The notes beneath the pieces are model-generated. The model ran no database searches. It was not told where the DNA came from and worked only from the letters and a program-made list of their open reading frames with translations. Shown one piece after another: positions 17,401 through 26,177 of a stretch of 64,000 nucleotides of DNA. Origin of the DNA: Paenibacillus oleatilyticus (GTDB taxonomy: Bacteria > Bacillota > Bacilli > Paenibacillales > NBRC-103111); contig NZ_JAHNZO010000003.1 of assembly GCF_018998565.1 (NCBI RefSeq), positions 1-64,000 of the forward strand, in the 5' to 3' direction. How positions within the stretch are numbered: the stretch's first letter is position 1; each line of letters begins with the position of its first letter. Both the position numbers and the translations under genes were made by a program.

Positions 17401-20400
17401 TCTTACGATGCGTTTCAAATTTCCGACCGGACCGACCCGGCCTTGTTCGTAAAAACGTTAGCCCGGGGACAAAGCATGGAAGCGGCCCTTACGGGAACCG
17501 GCTATACGACGGTCTCCATCAAAGGCACGCACGATTATGCCATGTACGAAGGCACCGGCCCGGTCAAGTCGTATGTTCAGGACTCCAACGATACGAGCAA
17601 GCAGGTGAACCCCGGCGAACGCATCGCGATTATGAATGCCGAGCTGGACACTTTGGAGATCTTTGGTCCCTTTGATATGTTCCGGATCACGGATCGGGCG
17701 ACGCCGGTTTCGTTTGTCAAAACGTTGGCTCCAGGCCAGACCCTGGCTGCCAAAAACGATACGGCCTCCCATTTCTCGGTGAAGGTCAATGGCAAGCACG
17801 ACTATGCGACTTATAAAAGCAACGGAAACGTCGAGTATGACGGACGGGGCTCTGCTGCCTCTGTGCGAGGAGTCAGTGCGGGCGGACAAGTCGTGCTGAC
17901 GAACGTGGATGCACAATCCGTTCGGGCAAAGGGTTCGTACGACGCTTTCCGGGTCACTGATCGTACCGATCCGGCGTTCTATATCCGGACGCTTGACTCC
18001 GGGCAAAGCGTAGGGCTCATGAACGTGACGGGAGCCCCGATTTATATCGATGTCTTGGGCGTCTCCGACTATACGATTTACAATTCGGACGGCAGCGTGT
18101 CTTCTTTTGTAAAAGGAGCCAATCCAAAAAGCATTTCGCTCAGCCCGTTCAAACGGATCGTGATCGCTTACGCGGATAAAGCGCCGTTTCAGATCGCCGT
18201 TCCTTTCGATGCGGTGACGGTCGATGACGGCAGCGGCCCTGTCGCATTTATGAAGGAGCTGGCCCCTGGCCAAAGCATGGAAGCCGTTAACATTTCCTCC
18301 AGAGAGTTTAGCGTCAAAGCTTCCGGCGTCATAGACGTTGTTAAATATAACGGCACCGGGGACATCACGTTCTACGACAGGGAAAGTACTTTTGGAAGTA
18401 TTCCTCTTAGCGCTTCCCACCGGATCGCGATAACCAACCGGGATAGTCAGACGATTGTGGTGACAGGCTCCAAAGACGCTTTCCGCATAGCGGACCGTGC
18501 CAATCCGGCGCTGCTGGTCAAGACGCTGGCCTCCGGCCAAAGCCTCGAAGCTGGGGCAGCGACAACGGCCGGAACCAGCCTGCGTACCAACGGCAAATTC
18601 GACTATGCCGTCATGAACGAGAACGGAAGCATTCAGCCGTATCAAAAAGCTTTTGAAGGCTATGCTTTAACGGTCGCATCGGGAAAACGGGCGGCTATCA
18701 CGAACACGGAAGCTGCGAATCTGACGGTATGGGGACCGTACGACACGCTTCAGATGACCGACCGGAGTGGGCCGGCACTTGTTACGGCATCCGTCGCACC
18801 GAGTCAAAGCATGCAAGCGACCAACCGGACAGGAAGCCCGCAATCGATTGCGGTAAGAGGCTCTTATACGTATGTGAAAGAAGACGGAACCCAGCATCCG
18901 GGCGCAAGTCCGCTTACGATTCCGGCCGGGGTGCGTTACGGTATCCTGAATACCGGAACCGCCGAGTTGGATGTATTCGGCCCTGCCGATGCTTTTGTAT
19001 TCGAGACGGCCGACAAACCGATCTCCGGCATAGGCGCTGTCGAAGAGATCCGTAAGCTGGATCCTTCGCAATATGATACGCAATCCCTGCATGCCGACCC
19101 GGTCGATACGGCAACCGGTGCGCAAATCATCCAGCGCACGCTGCTTACCGCGCATGGTGCTGCGGATGTGCCGTTTACGGTACAGTATTACTCCCTGCTC
19201 TTGAATTCGGGCGTGATGGGTCCGGGCTGGGGGCATTTGTACGACATCCGCCTGGAGGATACAGGCGATGGTAAGCTGAGCGTTCATTGGAACGCGAATC
19301 GGAAAAATACGTTTACTTCGAAGGGCAGCGGGCTCTACGGCTCCGATGAAGCCGCCGTGAAGCTGGACAGGCTGGTCCGCCGGGCGGACGGTTCTTATAC
19401 CTTAACCCGCAAGGACGGCACCGTCTATGAATTTTCGTCAGCAGGCCGTTTGCTCTCTTTGGGCAACAAGCAGGGCCAAGCTTTATCGCTTAACTATAAT
19501 GCCTCCGGGCAGCTGGCTTCGGTAACCGAGCCTTTATCCGGCATAGGCATCGGACTAAGCTATGATGCCAATGGACGGCTTGCTGTCGTGCAAGACCCGC
19601 TCCAGCGCCAGGTGAAGCTGTCTTACGATGCGAAAGGCCAATTGGAGAAAATCACCGATGCCGCAGGTCAGGAAACGGTATACAGCTATGATGATAAAGG
19701 CCGCATTCTCACGGCAACGGAGCAAGGCGTTCGGACATTTAGCAACACGTACGACAGCCAGGGCCGGATCATTGCGCAGCAGGATGCCGTTGCAGGGCAT
19801 CGTGCTACGAAGTTCGAGTATGTCGAGAAAGACGGTACCCTCGTTACCGCGGTTACTGATCGTGAAGGCAGCATCAACGTATTGACCCACGACAAGAATT
19901 ACCAACTGCTTCGCGTCCGGGATGCACTGGGTCAGGAGACGGGCTACACCTATGACAGCGAAGGCAACCGGACACAGGTTACGGATGCGGAGAGCAAGTC
20001 GGATACGTTTGCGTATGACGGCAGGGGGAACCTGCTCAGCGTTACAGACGCATCCGGTCAGAAAGTAACCATGACCTACGATGACGACAGCAACCTGCTC
20101 ACGGTTACCAATCCGCAGAACGAGCAGATCGTCAGCCATTATGATGCCAAAGGCCGCTTGATCGGCGTCACCGATCCGGAAGGTCATCTAACGACCTATG
20201 CGTATGACGCGAACGGGTTGATGACTCAAGCGACCGATGCCTTGTCCAGACAAACGACCTACGGCTACACCAACGGTATGCTTACTTCCGTAACCAATCA
20301 GGAAGGCAACACTGTTACTTATTCTTACGATGCCGCCGGTCGCGTCGTCGGGATCAAGGGAACTGACGGCAAAGAGACTGTACTGACCTATGATGCGAAC

Positions 20401-23400
20401 GACCAGGTGCTCAGCGTGACGGATCCGGCAGGACAAACGGTCTCGTACACGTACGATCCAATGGGGAACCCGTTGACGGAAACGGATGCCAAAGGAAACG
20501 TGACGCAATATTTCTATGATGGCAACGGAAATCTTACCGGCGTGAAAAATGCGCTGAATCAGGAAACACGTTTCGAGTACGATGGCGAAGGCCGCTTGGT
20601 GAAAGAAACGAATGCGCTCGGTCACAGCAATCTGTACGCCTACGATGCGAAGGGCCGATTGGTGCGATCGACCAATGCGCTTGGCGAATCCACCCGCTAC
20701 GAATACGACGTTAAGGACCGGATGACAGCTGTCTATGATGCGATGAATCGTAAAATCAGGTCGGTGGAGTTCGATTCGCAGGGCAATCCGGTCACCATCA
20801 CGGACGCTTTGAACCGCAAAGTCACGCAGCAGTTCGATGCACTGAACAGGCTAACCCAGTGGACGGATCCGAAAGGACGCCAGACTCAGCTCGCCTACGA
20901 TAAGTTGAACCGTCTGGTCGAGGTTACCGACGCCAAGCAAGGGAAAGCCGCGCAAATTTTTGACGCGGTCAGCCAAATTACTGGCGTTACCGACCCGAAT
21001 CGCAATGAAACGAAGTACGTCTATGATAAAGCAGGGCGGTTGCTCAGCGAGACGAATGCCGCAGGCCATGCTCATACCTATGCTTACGATGCGAACGGAC
21101 GGCTTGAACAAGAGACGAACGGACGCGGACAAGCTACGGCTTATCGTTACGACCAAGCGGGAAGGCTCGACCGGTTTACCGACCCCGAAGGGACTGTGAC
21201 GTACACGTACGATGCGAACGGCAACATCACGGCCGTTACGGATCAATCGGGGAAAACGGCTACCCGGGAATACGATAAACTCGATCGGGTGATCAAGTAT
21301 ACGGATACGGATGGGAACGTGCTGCAATACGGCTATAACGAAATCGGCCAATTGACGACATTGACCTATCCGGACGGGAAGAAAGTCACTTATACGTACG
21401 ATGCCGCCGGCCGATTGACGGAAGTAACGGACTGGGCAGGACGGAAAACCGCGTACGGATACGATGCGGACGGCCGTCTTCTGACCACCACCCGCCCGGA
21501 CGGCAGCGTGGAAACCCGGGATTATGACGCAGCCGGTCAGTTGAGGAAGCTGTGGGACCGCGCCGCCGACGGCAGCTATATCAGCCGATATCAATTCGAT
21601 TACGATGAAGCGGGCAACGTCATTCAAGAACGCAATGAAGCGGCTACCCAGCGCGCACAAGAAGTCACGGCGGCCGTGTATGGACGAAGCGCGGCAGGAA
21701 CGGTCACCTCGGCAACATATGCTTCCATGACGAATCTTCCGGGTACGGTTTCGGGAAATATTTCCATGACGTATACGTCGGATAACCGCCTTGCGACGTT
21801 TAACGGAAATCCCGTGACCTACGATCAGGACGGGAACATGATTTGGGGCCCACTCGGCGGGACGATGCAGGAGTATCGTTTCGACGCACGCAACCGGTTG
21901 ATTGCAGCAGGCGGAGTAAGCTACGCTTATGATGCCGAGAACCAGCGCATTGCCGTGATTTCGGGCGGACAGACCACGCGGTATGTCGTGAATCCGAATG
22001 CATGGCTGCCGCAGGTGCTGATGGAGAAGGACGACCAAGGAAAGGCCAAGTCTTACTATGTCTACGGTTTGGGACTGATCGGCCGGGAAGAAGCGTCGGG
22101 CGAGTACCGGACGTACCATTACGACCGCCGCGGCAGTACGATCGCCTTGACCGACGCCAAGGGACAAGTGACTGATCGTTACACATACGGTCCGTACGGG
22201 GAAACGTTGAAGCACGAAGGGAACACGGACAACCCGTTCCAATACAACGGACGTGACGGGGTCATGACGGACCCGAATGGTTTGTACTACATGAGGGCCA
22301 GGTATTACCAGCCGGAGATCAAACGTTTTATCAATCGCGACGTACTGACCGGAACGATCTCCGAAGCTTCGACGCTTAACCGGTACGCTTATGTCAACGG
22401 CAATCCGGTTTCGTATGTGGACCCGTTCGGCCTGAGCCGGGATGGCGATTCGTCGTTCTTGCTGCAGGGAGGCAACTTCCTCGTCGATGCGGTGCCGTGG
22501 GTAGGTACGCTCAAAGGCTTCCAGCAAGCATTCTTAGGCACCAACTTCGTAACCGGCGAACGCTTATCTACAGGCGACCGCTGGGCGGAAGGTATCGGCA
22601 GTGCGCTGAGCCTGATCCCGATTCCGGGATTGAAGCATGTGGGCAAGTATGCGACCAAAGGCGTCATCGCCGCGGAGAAGCAGCTTGAGCGCTTGTTTCT
22701 GGGGCCATGGATGAAAAAAGCGGAAAATACCGCCAAGAAGCTGATCAACGAGTGTAACTGCTTTACCGCCGGGACGAAGGTTCTCACAGACGAAGGGGAG
22801 AAAAATATCGAAGACATTGAGGTCGGAGATAAGGTTCTCGCCAAAGACGATGAAACAGGTGATATGGCTTACAAGGAAGTTGAATGGCTCTTCCAACGTG
22901 ACGTTGAAGAAACGTATAATATTACTGTTGGAGGCGAAGTTATTAGAACAACCGATGAGCATCCTTTTTGGATTATCGGCAAAGGTTGGGTAGAGTCCAA
23001 GAACCTTGTGGTGGGCGATGTTCTCACGACCTCGGATGGAAAAGAATTAGCCATTGAGAAGGTTGAGGTAAAGAGGGAACATACTACAGTTTATAACTTC
23101 ATGGTTAAGGACTTCCATACCTATTTTGTTTCCAACCTTGGAATCTGGACGCATAACTCATGTCTCCCCGATTCTCGTTGGATAGAACGAACCACCTATA
23201 AAGAGTTAAAAAGACTAGGATTACACGAACAATTTGACCGAGCAATGAAAAAAGGTTTGGCTAATACTCGTTCAAATGATAATGGAATTATTAAACTATC
23301 AAGTGACGAGCAACTAAAATACAAAGGTAATTTATACACCTTTAAGATAAAGGTGGCAAAGGCTCCTAATCATGTGAGAGTGTATGGCAGAATAGATGAT

Positions 23401-23448
23401 AAAGGTAATTTATTTTTCGATTACATTACAAGTGGTAAGAAGGAGTAA
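14410..23448 (+). CDS. Giant RHS polymorphic toxin with Hint domain and C-terminal toxin
   Basis: A 3012-residue secreted toxin. After a signal-like N-terminus (to about YAEP), residues about 28-1540 are some 17 repeats of about 89 residues. A DUF6531-like segment (HADPVDTATGAQ, about 1555) leads into dozens of YD/RHS repeats that form the toxin-enclosing shell. The RHS core closes near residue 2621 with DPNGLYYMRARYYQPEIKRFINRD and NPVSYVDPFGL. A Hint autoprocessing domain starts at Cys2784 (CFTAGTKVL), contains TDEHPFW, and ends at His2915-Asn2916. The last 96 residues are the toxin, ending KAPNHVRVYGRIDDKGNLFFDYITSGKKE. Its family is not certain; a BECR-type RNase is possible. Base composition becomes AT-rich from about 22790, so the tip was exchanged. 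GTG 14410 has GGAGG seven bases upstream. Confidence 0.93.
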   Translation: MFSIGRIVCALFLLAASFLYWEKEAYAEPVSYVLSPGNSVVITAYPDSRFSTASVKVSGGPHDYIKYYDTGAVYDYKRSDKGTSYAISGTYRIVLTNTSSSSITLSSNSIPYQIASSSTPALKKIWLNPGASLDVANTSGKSSSVTTGGISDYVRYDDAGDVATYMKGKAAGELSFSANNRIALTNRDKKAYEVWGPYEMIDYSTRTTPAVYYKTLSPGQSLEAANVSPRTLNLAVGGLSDNAIYDADGAVYSYSRKKLSGTVQLSSGKRMVVTNTDSKAYEVSGPYDGFTFADRAQPASFTRTLSPGQSLKATNTSPKSFNVSLSGTYDYAEHRGTGQVVAYGRNQRLSSNAIGAANYLNVTNTGASSVEVAGPYDAFSVVDLNHPALTSRMLSPGQSLEVSNPTAYTANVTVGGTYDYAVFDSSGITSYARTQKTANKAVDSLERLAVTNTGGESSEVFGPYETFSFADRTQPVTFKAVLAPGQSVDVLNQAAKAFYLTLNGEYDYARYSGKDSLQSYARRSTAASMYNQASERIAITNTGGGSMEISGSSDAYKITSRTIPALTIRTLSPGQSMETTNVSSGSVDITTLGTYDYAYYTDSDDLTTSGRKRATGTFTVSPSRKVAFTNSGTSALEVSAPYDVIQTADRVNPALFVKNLAPMQSMEAVNVTAKDYYVHMTGKYDYATYSSSTGPMVSYADDNSIGSVLTAHGKKIAVMNTDTVAIDVWGPYDAFTVSDRSAPVTFVQALGPGQTLKAVNLAGTAYSVKLTGLHDYANYNNKGEAESYGRKKAAGTRSVGASDQLIVTNADTGPIQARGPYDAFQLANRTEPALFVKSLAAGQSMEAIHTGSKSSTVTMDGLSDYAIYDVPGALKSYSGESGSGPKQVDPGERIAVMNTEAPALEVIGPYDIFRVSDRATPVSFVKQLAPGQTIHALNGAGTSFSIRMSGAYDYASYKGKNLPEYYGRAVPKGSKGIGSGDRLVVTNADAQSISVKGSYDAFQISDRTDPALFVKTLARGQSMEAALTGTGYTTVSIKGTHDYAMYEGTGPVKSYVQDSNDTSKQVNPGERIAIMNAELDTLEIFGPFDMFRITDRATPVSFVKTLAPGQTLAAKNDTASHFSVKVNGKHDYATYKSNGNVEYDGRGSAASVRGVSAGGQVVLTNVDAQSVRAKGSYDAFRVTDRTDPAFYIRTLDSGQSVGLMNVTGAPIYIDVLGVSDYTIYNSDGSVSSFVKGANPKSISLSPFKRIVIAYADKAPFQIAVPFDAVTVDDGSGPVAFMKELAPGQSMEAVNISSREFSVKASGVIDVVKYNGTGDITFYDRESTFGSIPLSASHRIAITNRDSQTIVVTGSKDAFRIADRANPALLVKTLASGQSLEAGAATTAGTSLRTNGKFDYAVMNENGSIQPYQKAFEGYALTVASGKRAAITNTEAANLTVWGPYDTLQMTDRSGPALVTASVAPSQSMQATNRTGSPQSIAVRGSYTYVKEDGTQHPGASPLTIPAGVRYGILNTGTAELDVFGPADAFVFETADKPISGIGAVEEIRKLDPSQYDTQSLHADPVDTATGAQIIQRTLLTAHGAADVPFTVQYYSLLLNSGVMGPGWGHLYDIRLEDTGDGKLSVHWNANRKNTFTSKGSGLYGSDEAAVKLDRLVRRADGSYTLTRKDGTVYEFSSAGRLLSLGNKQGQALSLNYNASGQLASVTEPLSGIGIGLSYDANGRLAVVQDPLQRQVKLSYDAKGQLEKITDAAGQETVYSYDDKGRILTATEQGVRTFSNTYDSQGRIIAQQDAVAGHRATKFEYVEKDGTLVTAVTDREGSINVLTHDKNYQLLRVRDALGQETGYTYDSEGNRTQVTDAESKSDTFAYDGRGNLLSVTDASGQKVTMTYDDDSNLLTVTNPQNEQIVSHYDAKGRLIGVTDPEGHLTTYAYDANGLMTQATDALSRQTTYGYTNGMLTSVTNQEGNTVTYSYDAAGRVVGIKGTDGKETVLTYDANDQVLSVTDPAGQTVSYTYDPMGNPLTETDAKGNVTQYFYDGNGNLTGVKNALNQETRFEYDGEGRLVKETNALGHSNLYAYDAKGRLVRSTNALGESTRYEYDVKDRMTAVYDAMNRKIRSVEFDSQGNPVTITDALNRKVTQQFDALNRLTQWTDPKGRQTQLAYDKLNRLVEVTDAKQGKAAQIFDAVSQITGVTDPNRNETKYVYDKAGRLLSETNAAGHAHTYAYDANGRLEQETNGRGQATAYRYDQAGRLDRFTDPEGTVTYTYDANGNITAVTDQSGKTATREYDKLDRVIKYTDTDGNVLQYGYNEIGQLTTLTYPDGKKVTYTYDAAGRLTEVTDWAGRKTAYGYDADGRLLTTTRPDGSVETRDYDAAGQLRKLWDRAADGSYISRYQFDYDEAGNVIQERNEAATQRAQEVTAAVYGRSAAGTVTSATYASMTNLPGTVSGNISMTYTSDNRLATFNGNPVTYDQDGNMIWGPLGGTMQEYRFDARNRLIAAGGVSYAYDAENQRIAVISGGQTTRYVVNPNAWLPQVLMEKDDQGKAKSYYVYGLGLIGREEASGEYRTYHYDRRGSTIALTDAKGQVTDRYTYGPYGETLKHEGNTDNPFQYNGRDGVMTDPNGLYYMRARYYQPEIKRFINRDVLTGTISEASTLNRYAYVNGNPVSYVDPFGLSRDGDSSFLLQGGNFLVDAVPWVGTLKGFQQAFLGTNFVTGERLSTGDRWAEGIGSALSLIPIPGLKHVGKYATKGVIAAEKQLERLFLGPWMKKAENTAKKLINECNCFTAGTKVLTDEGEKNIEDIEVGDKVLAKDDETGDMAYKEVEWLFQRDVEETYNITVGGEVIRTTDEHPFWIIGKGWVESKNLVVGDVLTTSDGKELAIEKVEVKREHTTVYNFMVKDFHTYFVSNLGIWTHNSCLPDSRWIERTTYKELKRLGLHEQFDRAMKKGLANTRSNDNGIIKLSSDEQLKYKGNLYTFKIKVAKAPNHVRVYGRIDDKGNLFFDYITSGKKE
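14491..19005 (+). repeat. About 17 tandem repeats of ~89 codons in the RHS N-terminus
   Basis: Each unit runs PALFVKTLAPGQSMEA, then a G-x-YDYAxY strand, a Y-x-RK turn, RIAVTNT and xVxGPYDAF-x-x-x-DR. Units 8-13 alternate between two types (PALFVK-LAxGQSMEA and PVSFVK-LAPGQT), giving a 178-codon super-repeat; for example the same 14 bases recur at 17167 and 17701, exactly 534 bases apart. The pattern of short strands suggests a beta-sandwich or beta-solenoid stalk outside the cell. Confidence 0.85.
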
Positions 23449-23452
23449 CGAA

Positions 23453-23794
23453 ATGAATTTATTAGATCTTGAAAAATTATTTAATGACGCATATCTTTTT
23501 GAAGATTTAAAAATGAAGTCAATCAAATTACTAGAAGAACTAATATTAAACAGTGACTCAAATTATTTAAAGGAGGAAGAAGAGAAACTACCAAATAACA
23601 TAAAACTAAAAGATTTTAGTATACGCTATAAGTGTACAGAACTATTTATAAATAACCATGATAGGATATATCCATTTTTTAGAGTCTGTCTAGAATTACT
23701 TCATCCGGAGACAGAGATTCAACAATACTATTATGATATTGAATACACAATTGATGGCAAGTTTTCGGATGAGTATTTTGGTATGTATAAATAA
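23453..23794 (+). CDS. Putative cognate immunity protein of the RHS toxin
   Basis: A 113-residue small acidic, soluble protein (MNLLDLEKLFNDAYLFEDLK...), starting four bases after the toxin stop codon with AAGGAG inside the toxin's last codons. Position is the argument: polymorphic toxins are followed at once by their antidote. It is AT-rich like the toxin tip, so the pair was probably acquired as a cassette. I do not recognise the immunity family. The in-frame start at 23396 lies inside the toxin gene and has no ribosome site. Confidence 0.75.
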   Translation: MNLLDLEKLFNDAYLFEDLKMKSIKLLEELILNSDSNYLKEEEEKLPNNIKLKDFSIRYKCTELFINNHDRIYPFFRVCLELLHPETEIQQYYYDIEYTIDGKFSDEYFGMYK

Positions 23795-23799
23795 ATATT

Positions 23800-24069
23800 T
23801 TGTATGCTGAAATTAAGCCTTGGGTGTACTTCATTGTCCCCGAGGTTTTCTCTTTCCCCCCAGTGCTTAACGAGTGGGGGGACCAAAGTGCGAATATTGG
23901 ATATCTAAGATCTACGTTTGATACGAAAATCCCTCGGGATATTAGTTTGCCCAAAGGTTCCAAGAGACAACCGCAGCACAAAGATTATCCCAATATAGAG
24001 ACCATTTTCGGAATGATGGTTGGTGGAGTCTTGACCTTGGTCCCAACAACGGTAATTCTAATAAAATGA
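23800..24069 (+). CDS. Unrecognised ORF, possibly a toxin/immunity remnant
   Basis: This 89-codon frame starts at TTG with no clear ribosome site, so it may be the tail of a broken gene rather than an intact one. It contains KIPRDISLPKGSKRQPQHKDYPN. A second short frame directly after it (ATG 24066, ending ...VNGAIDWKIIQNH at 24128) may be the frameshifted end of the same gene. Both sit between the immunity gene and another orphan gene in the AT-rich tail of the RHS locus. Confidence 0.3.
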   Translation: MYAEIKPWVYFIVPEVFSFPPVLNEWGDQSANIGYLRSTFDTKIPRDISLPKGSKRQPQHKDYPNIETIFGMMVGGVLTLVPTTVILIK

Positions 24070-24151
24070 GACTTCTTTATCAGGAAGTAAATGGGGCTAT
24101 AGATTGGAAGATAATTCAGAATCACTAAAACGAAGAATAGGTGTGTAGACA

Positions 24152-24946
24152 TTGGTTAAAGAAACAACAGTGCTTTTATTGAATGCTATGTTAGACAGAG
24201 ATGAGGATGGTATCCTATTCTCAGTTCTGAGGTCCATCAGAGACCAATACTCGCTAGAAGAGTTAGGGGAGGATTTTTTTTCGCGGTTACAGCGGCTCCT
24301 TCCACATACCAAGGAAAAAAGTACTAAAGCAGCACTAATCGAAACAATCGTCGAGTTTCCATTTTTTAATTACGATCGTGAGATATTTGACGAGTATTTA
24401 TCATTAGTATCTCAAGGTGAAACTGGGGTGGAAGATGCGGCAAGATGTCTAGGTGTATTTGCGACAAACAACACGATGAAAAACGAGATTTTCTTGCGAC
24501 TAGCACAATTTTCGGATAGAAAAAGCGCAATAGAGATTTTGGTTTCGATGGGTTATTCTGATTGGGGGGTAATACCTGCTGAATACCGGATATTTGCCGA
24601 AGAAGTTCTTCTTGCAATAAAATTACAAAATCGTACCTTTGTAATTTCAACATTTATGTTTATTGTCCATCCGCTCTACAGTGTTTATTCTAATATCAGT
24701 TGTTTAAAATGTAATTACCCTACTGTTGAGTCAGCTATTAGAGATTGGGCATGGACAACACCAAGCAGCACAGAATATATTGTTAATTCGGGAATAGTAA
24801 CTCCACAGGAATCAACGGTATTAATTAAATTAGGCCAACTATTGTTTGAGAATGTTCATTTAACACTGGAGAAAAGAGAGGAGATTTATTCAGCGTTTTT
24901 TGAAGGTAAAGATCCGATTGACGTCATTTTTACTTTGCCAAATTAA
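24152..24946 (+). CDS. Helical-repeat protein of unknown function (candidate orphan immunity)
   Basis: A 264-residue, AT-rich, soluble and mostly helical protein. Paired helices such as KAALIETIVEFPFFNYDREIFDEYLSL and GVEDAARCLGVFATNNTMKNEIFLRLAQF recall HEAT-like repeats. The start is a TTG with a weak GGTG site. It ends before a strong terminator. No family is recognised. Its place downstream of an RHS toxin and its composition suggest an immunity gene left from an earlier toxin tip, but that is inference. Confidence 0.55.
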   Translation: MVKETTVLLLNAMLDRDEDGILFSVLRSIRDQYSLEELGEDFFSRLQRLLPHTKEKSTKAALIETIVEFPFFNYDREIFDEYLSLVSQGETGVEDAARCLGVFATNNTMKNEIFLRLAQFSDRKSAIEILVSMGYSDWGVIPAEYRIFAEEVLLAIKLQNRTFVISTFMFIVHPLYSVYSNISCLKCNYPTVESAIRDWAWTTPSSTEYIVNSGIVTPQESTVLIKLGQLLFENVHLTLEKREEIYSAFFEGKDPIDVIFTLPN

Positions 24947-24973
24947 ATTTTGAAATGAGAAAGTACAAAGCTT

Positions 24974-25014
24974 AAGACCTTGGAGTGAAATATCTTCAAG
25001 GTCTTTCTTTTGTT
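24974..25014 (+). terminator. Intrinsic terminator ending the RHS toxin-immunity transcript
   Basis: AAGACCTTG pairs with CAAGGTCTT across a 14-base loop, followed by TCTTTTGTTTTT. Confidence 0.8.
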
Positions 25015-25032
25015 TTTCCCCGCCAAGATTAA

Positions 25033-25107
25033 GGTCGAGCATCTGTTCAGGTTGTGGATTTGCTTGTTTCAGATGATGGAATTAAACTGGAAATAGACAA
25101 TCTTTAA
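25033..25107 (+). pseudogene. Short coding remnant
   Basis: After an in-frame stop, 24 codons read GRASVQVVDLLVSDDGIKLE and on to IDNL and a stop. The text looks like the C-terminus of a real protein with no start. It may be the last piece of a lost toxin or immunity gene. Confidence 0.25.
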
Positions 25108-25119
25108 AAGAGGATTACT

Positions 25120-25589
25120 ATGAGTCTTTATTACATTAATAACTTTTACGTTTCTAGAATTTCGTTGGAGAAAAGGATAAAAATATTACTTTCCTTTCTT
25201 GAACAAGGAGACATTTGCTTTTCTTCCATACAAAAGATCATTTAGACAAGCATAGTACTTCTGAGCAGAAAGAGTTTATAAAGCCAAGAATAAGGTTCAT
25301 GAATGACGCGTGGGTCTTCCCCACATTAGTTTGGTATGAAGTAAGCGGCTTTCGTGAAATAGAGGAATCCATGGGGATAAATAACTTATTTACATGTGTA
25401 ATTCTTCAAAAGGACGATGAGTTTATTGACCATTCGTATGTCCTTAGTTTAAGGGAAAGTATTGATTCATATGTATTGATTGTCGATGAAAAACGGGAAG
25501 GAGATTTTGTGCGTCGGGTACTTCCTAAGATAGAATGCTTTTTTACGGAAGATGTGAAACTCTGTTCAATTGAAGAGGTTCTTTCATGA
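25120..25589 (+). pseudogene. Frameshifted small gene (orphan immunity candidate)
   Basis: ATG 25120 has AAAAGAGGA upstream and reads MSLYYINNFYVSRISLEKR... for 39 codons to a TAG. From about 25212 the next frame continues as ...LLFFHTKDHLDKHSTSEQKE and stays open to 25589, ending VKLCSIEEVLS. One base change restores a protein of about 156 residues. The second half alone would have to start at a TTG with no ribosome site. Family unknown. Confidence 0.5.
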
Positions 25590-25683
25590 GAAACCATCTT
25601 GTACGTAATAGTCTGCATCGTGACGAAGAATTACTTCATGCCTGCTATTTCAGTAAAACTTGGCGACATTTCGGGAGGTACCC

Positions 25684-26049
25684 ATGTCTACTTTTACTCA
25701 TGTCATATTAGAAGTGTTTTGTGGTTTTTCTGATGAAGATACGAATCAAGGTGTTCCGAGCTTTTGCAAAAGAAATGTCGGGAATCCGGGCTATCATTGT
25801 CTGGAAAACGCTTGTAAATTTGTTGCCTACACTTACGCTCCCCATGAAATTGCATTTTCCGGCGAAGACGGCGAGGTTCCCGATGGACAATCTTGGTTGG
25901 GGTTTGGCGGAGAAATGGAGCCTCGTCAGGCGGATGAGAATCACATTGACGATTTAAAGAGGTTGTGGAAACAAATTTGTATAAAGAAAATTCACGAGGC
26001 GTACGACGAATATATGAAACAAAGTGGATTAAGCGACGGTAATACATAG
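25684..26049 (+). CDS. Unknown small protein in the RHS tail
   Basis: A 121-residue soluble protein, MSTFTHVILEVFCGFSDEDTNQGVPSF..., with GGGAGG seven bases before ATG 25684, so it is probably expressed. Cysteines occur in CGFSD, FCKRN, YHCLENACKF and KQICI. No family is recognised. The base composition is higher in GC than the neighbours on the left. The setting suggests an orphan immunity gene. Confidence 0.5.
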   Translation: MSTFTHVILEVFCGFSDEDTNQGVPSFCKRNVGNPGYHCLENACKFVAYTYAPHEIAFSGEDGEVPDGQSWLGFGGEMEPRQADENHIDDLKRLWKQICIKKIHEAYDEYMKQSGLSDGNT

Positions 26050-26177
26050 ACTTATGGATATTATTAAAAACGATGGCAGGTAGGTTTTGGCGCAATGTGA
26101 AGAAGTCTTTGCTGCTAAAGGTGTAACGTGGATATGGGATTAAAGCGATTCCTGTTGCAAGCGTTGGAAAAATAACA

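Noticed and set aside
15382-22527. Long minus-strand open frames opposite the RHS gene, up to 558 codons
   Set aside because: They mirror the repeat-rich coding strand, have repetitive unnatural sequence, and lack ribosome sites. They are shadows caused by codon bias.
22759-23157. An intein that splices the RHS protein
   Set aside because: The Hint domain lacks a downstream host-protein half. What follows is a toxin tip and stop, as in pre-toxin Hint domains that only cleave.
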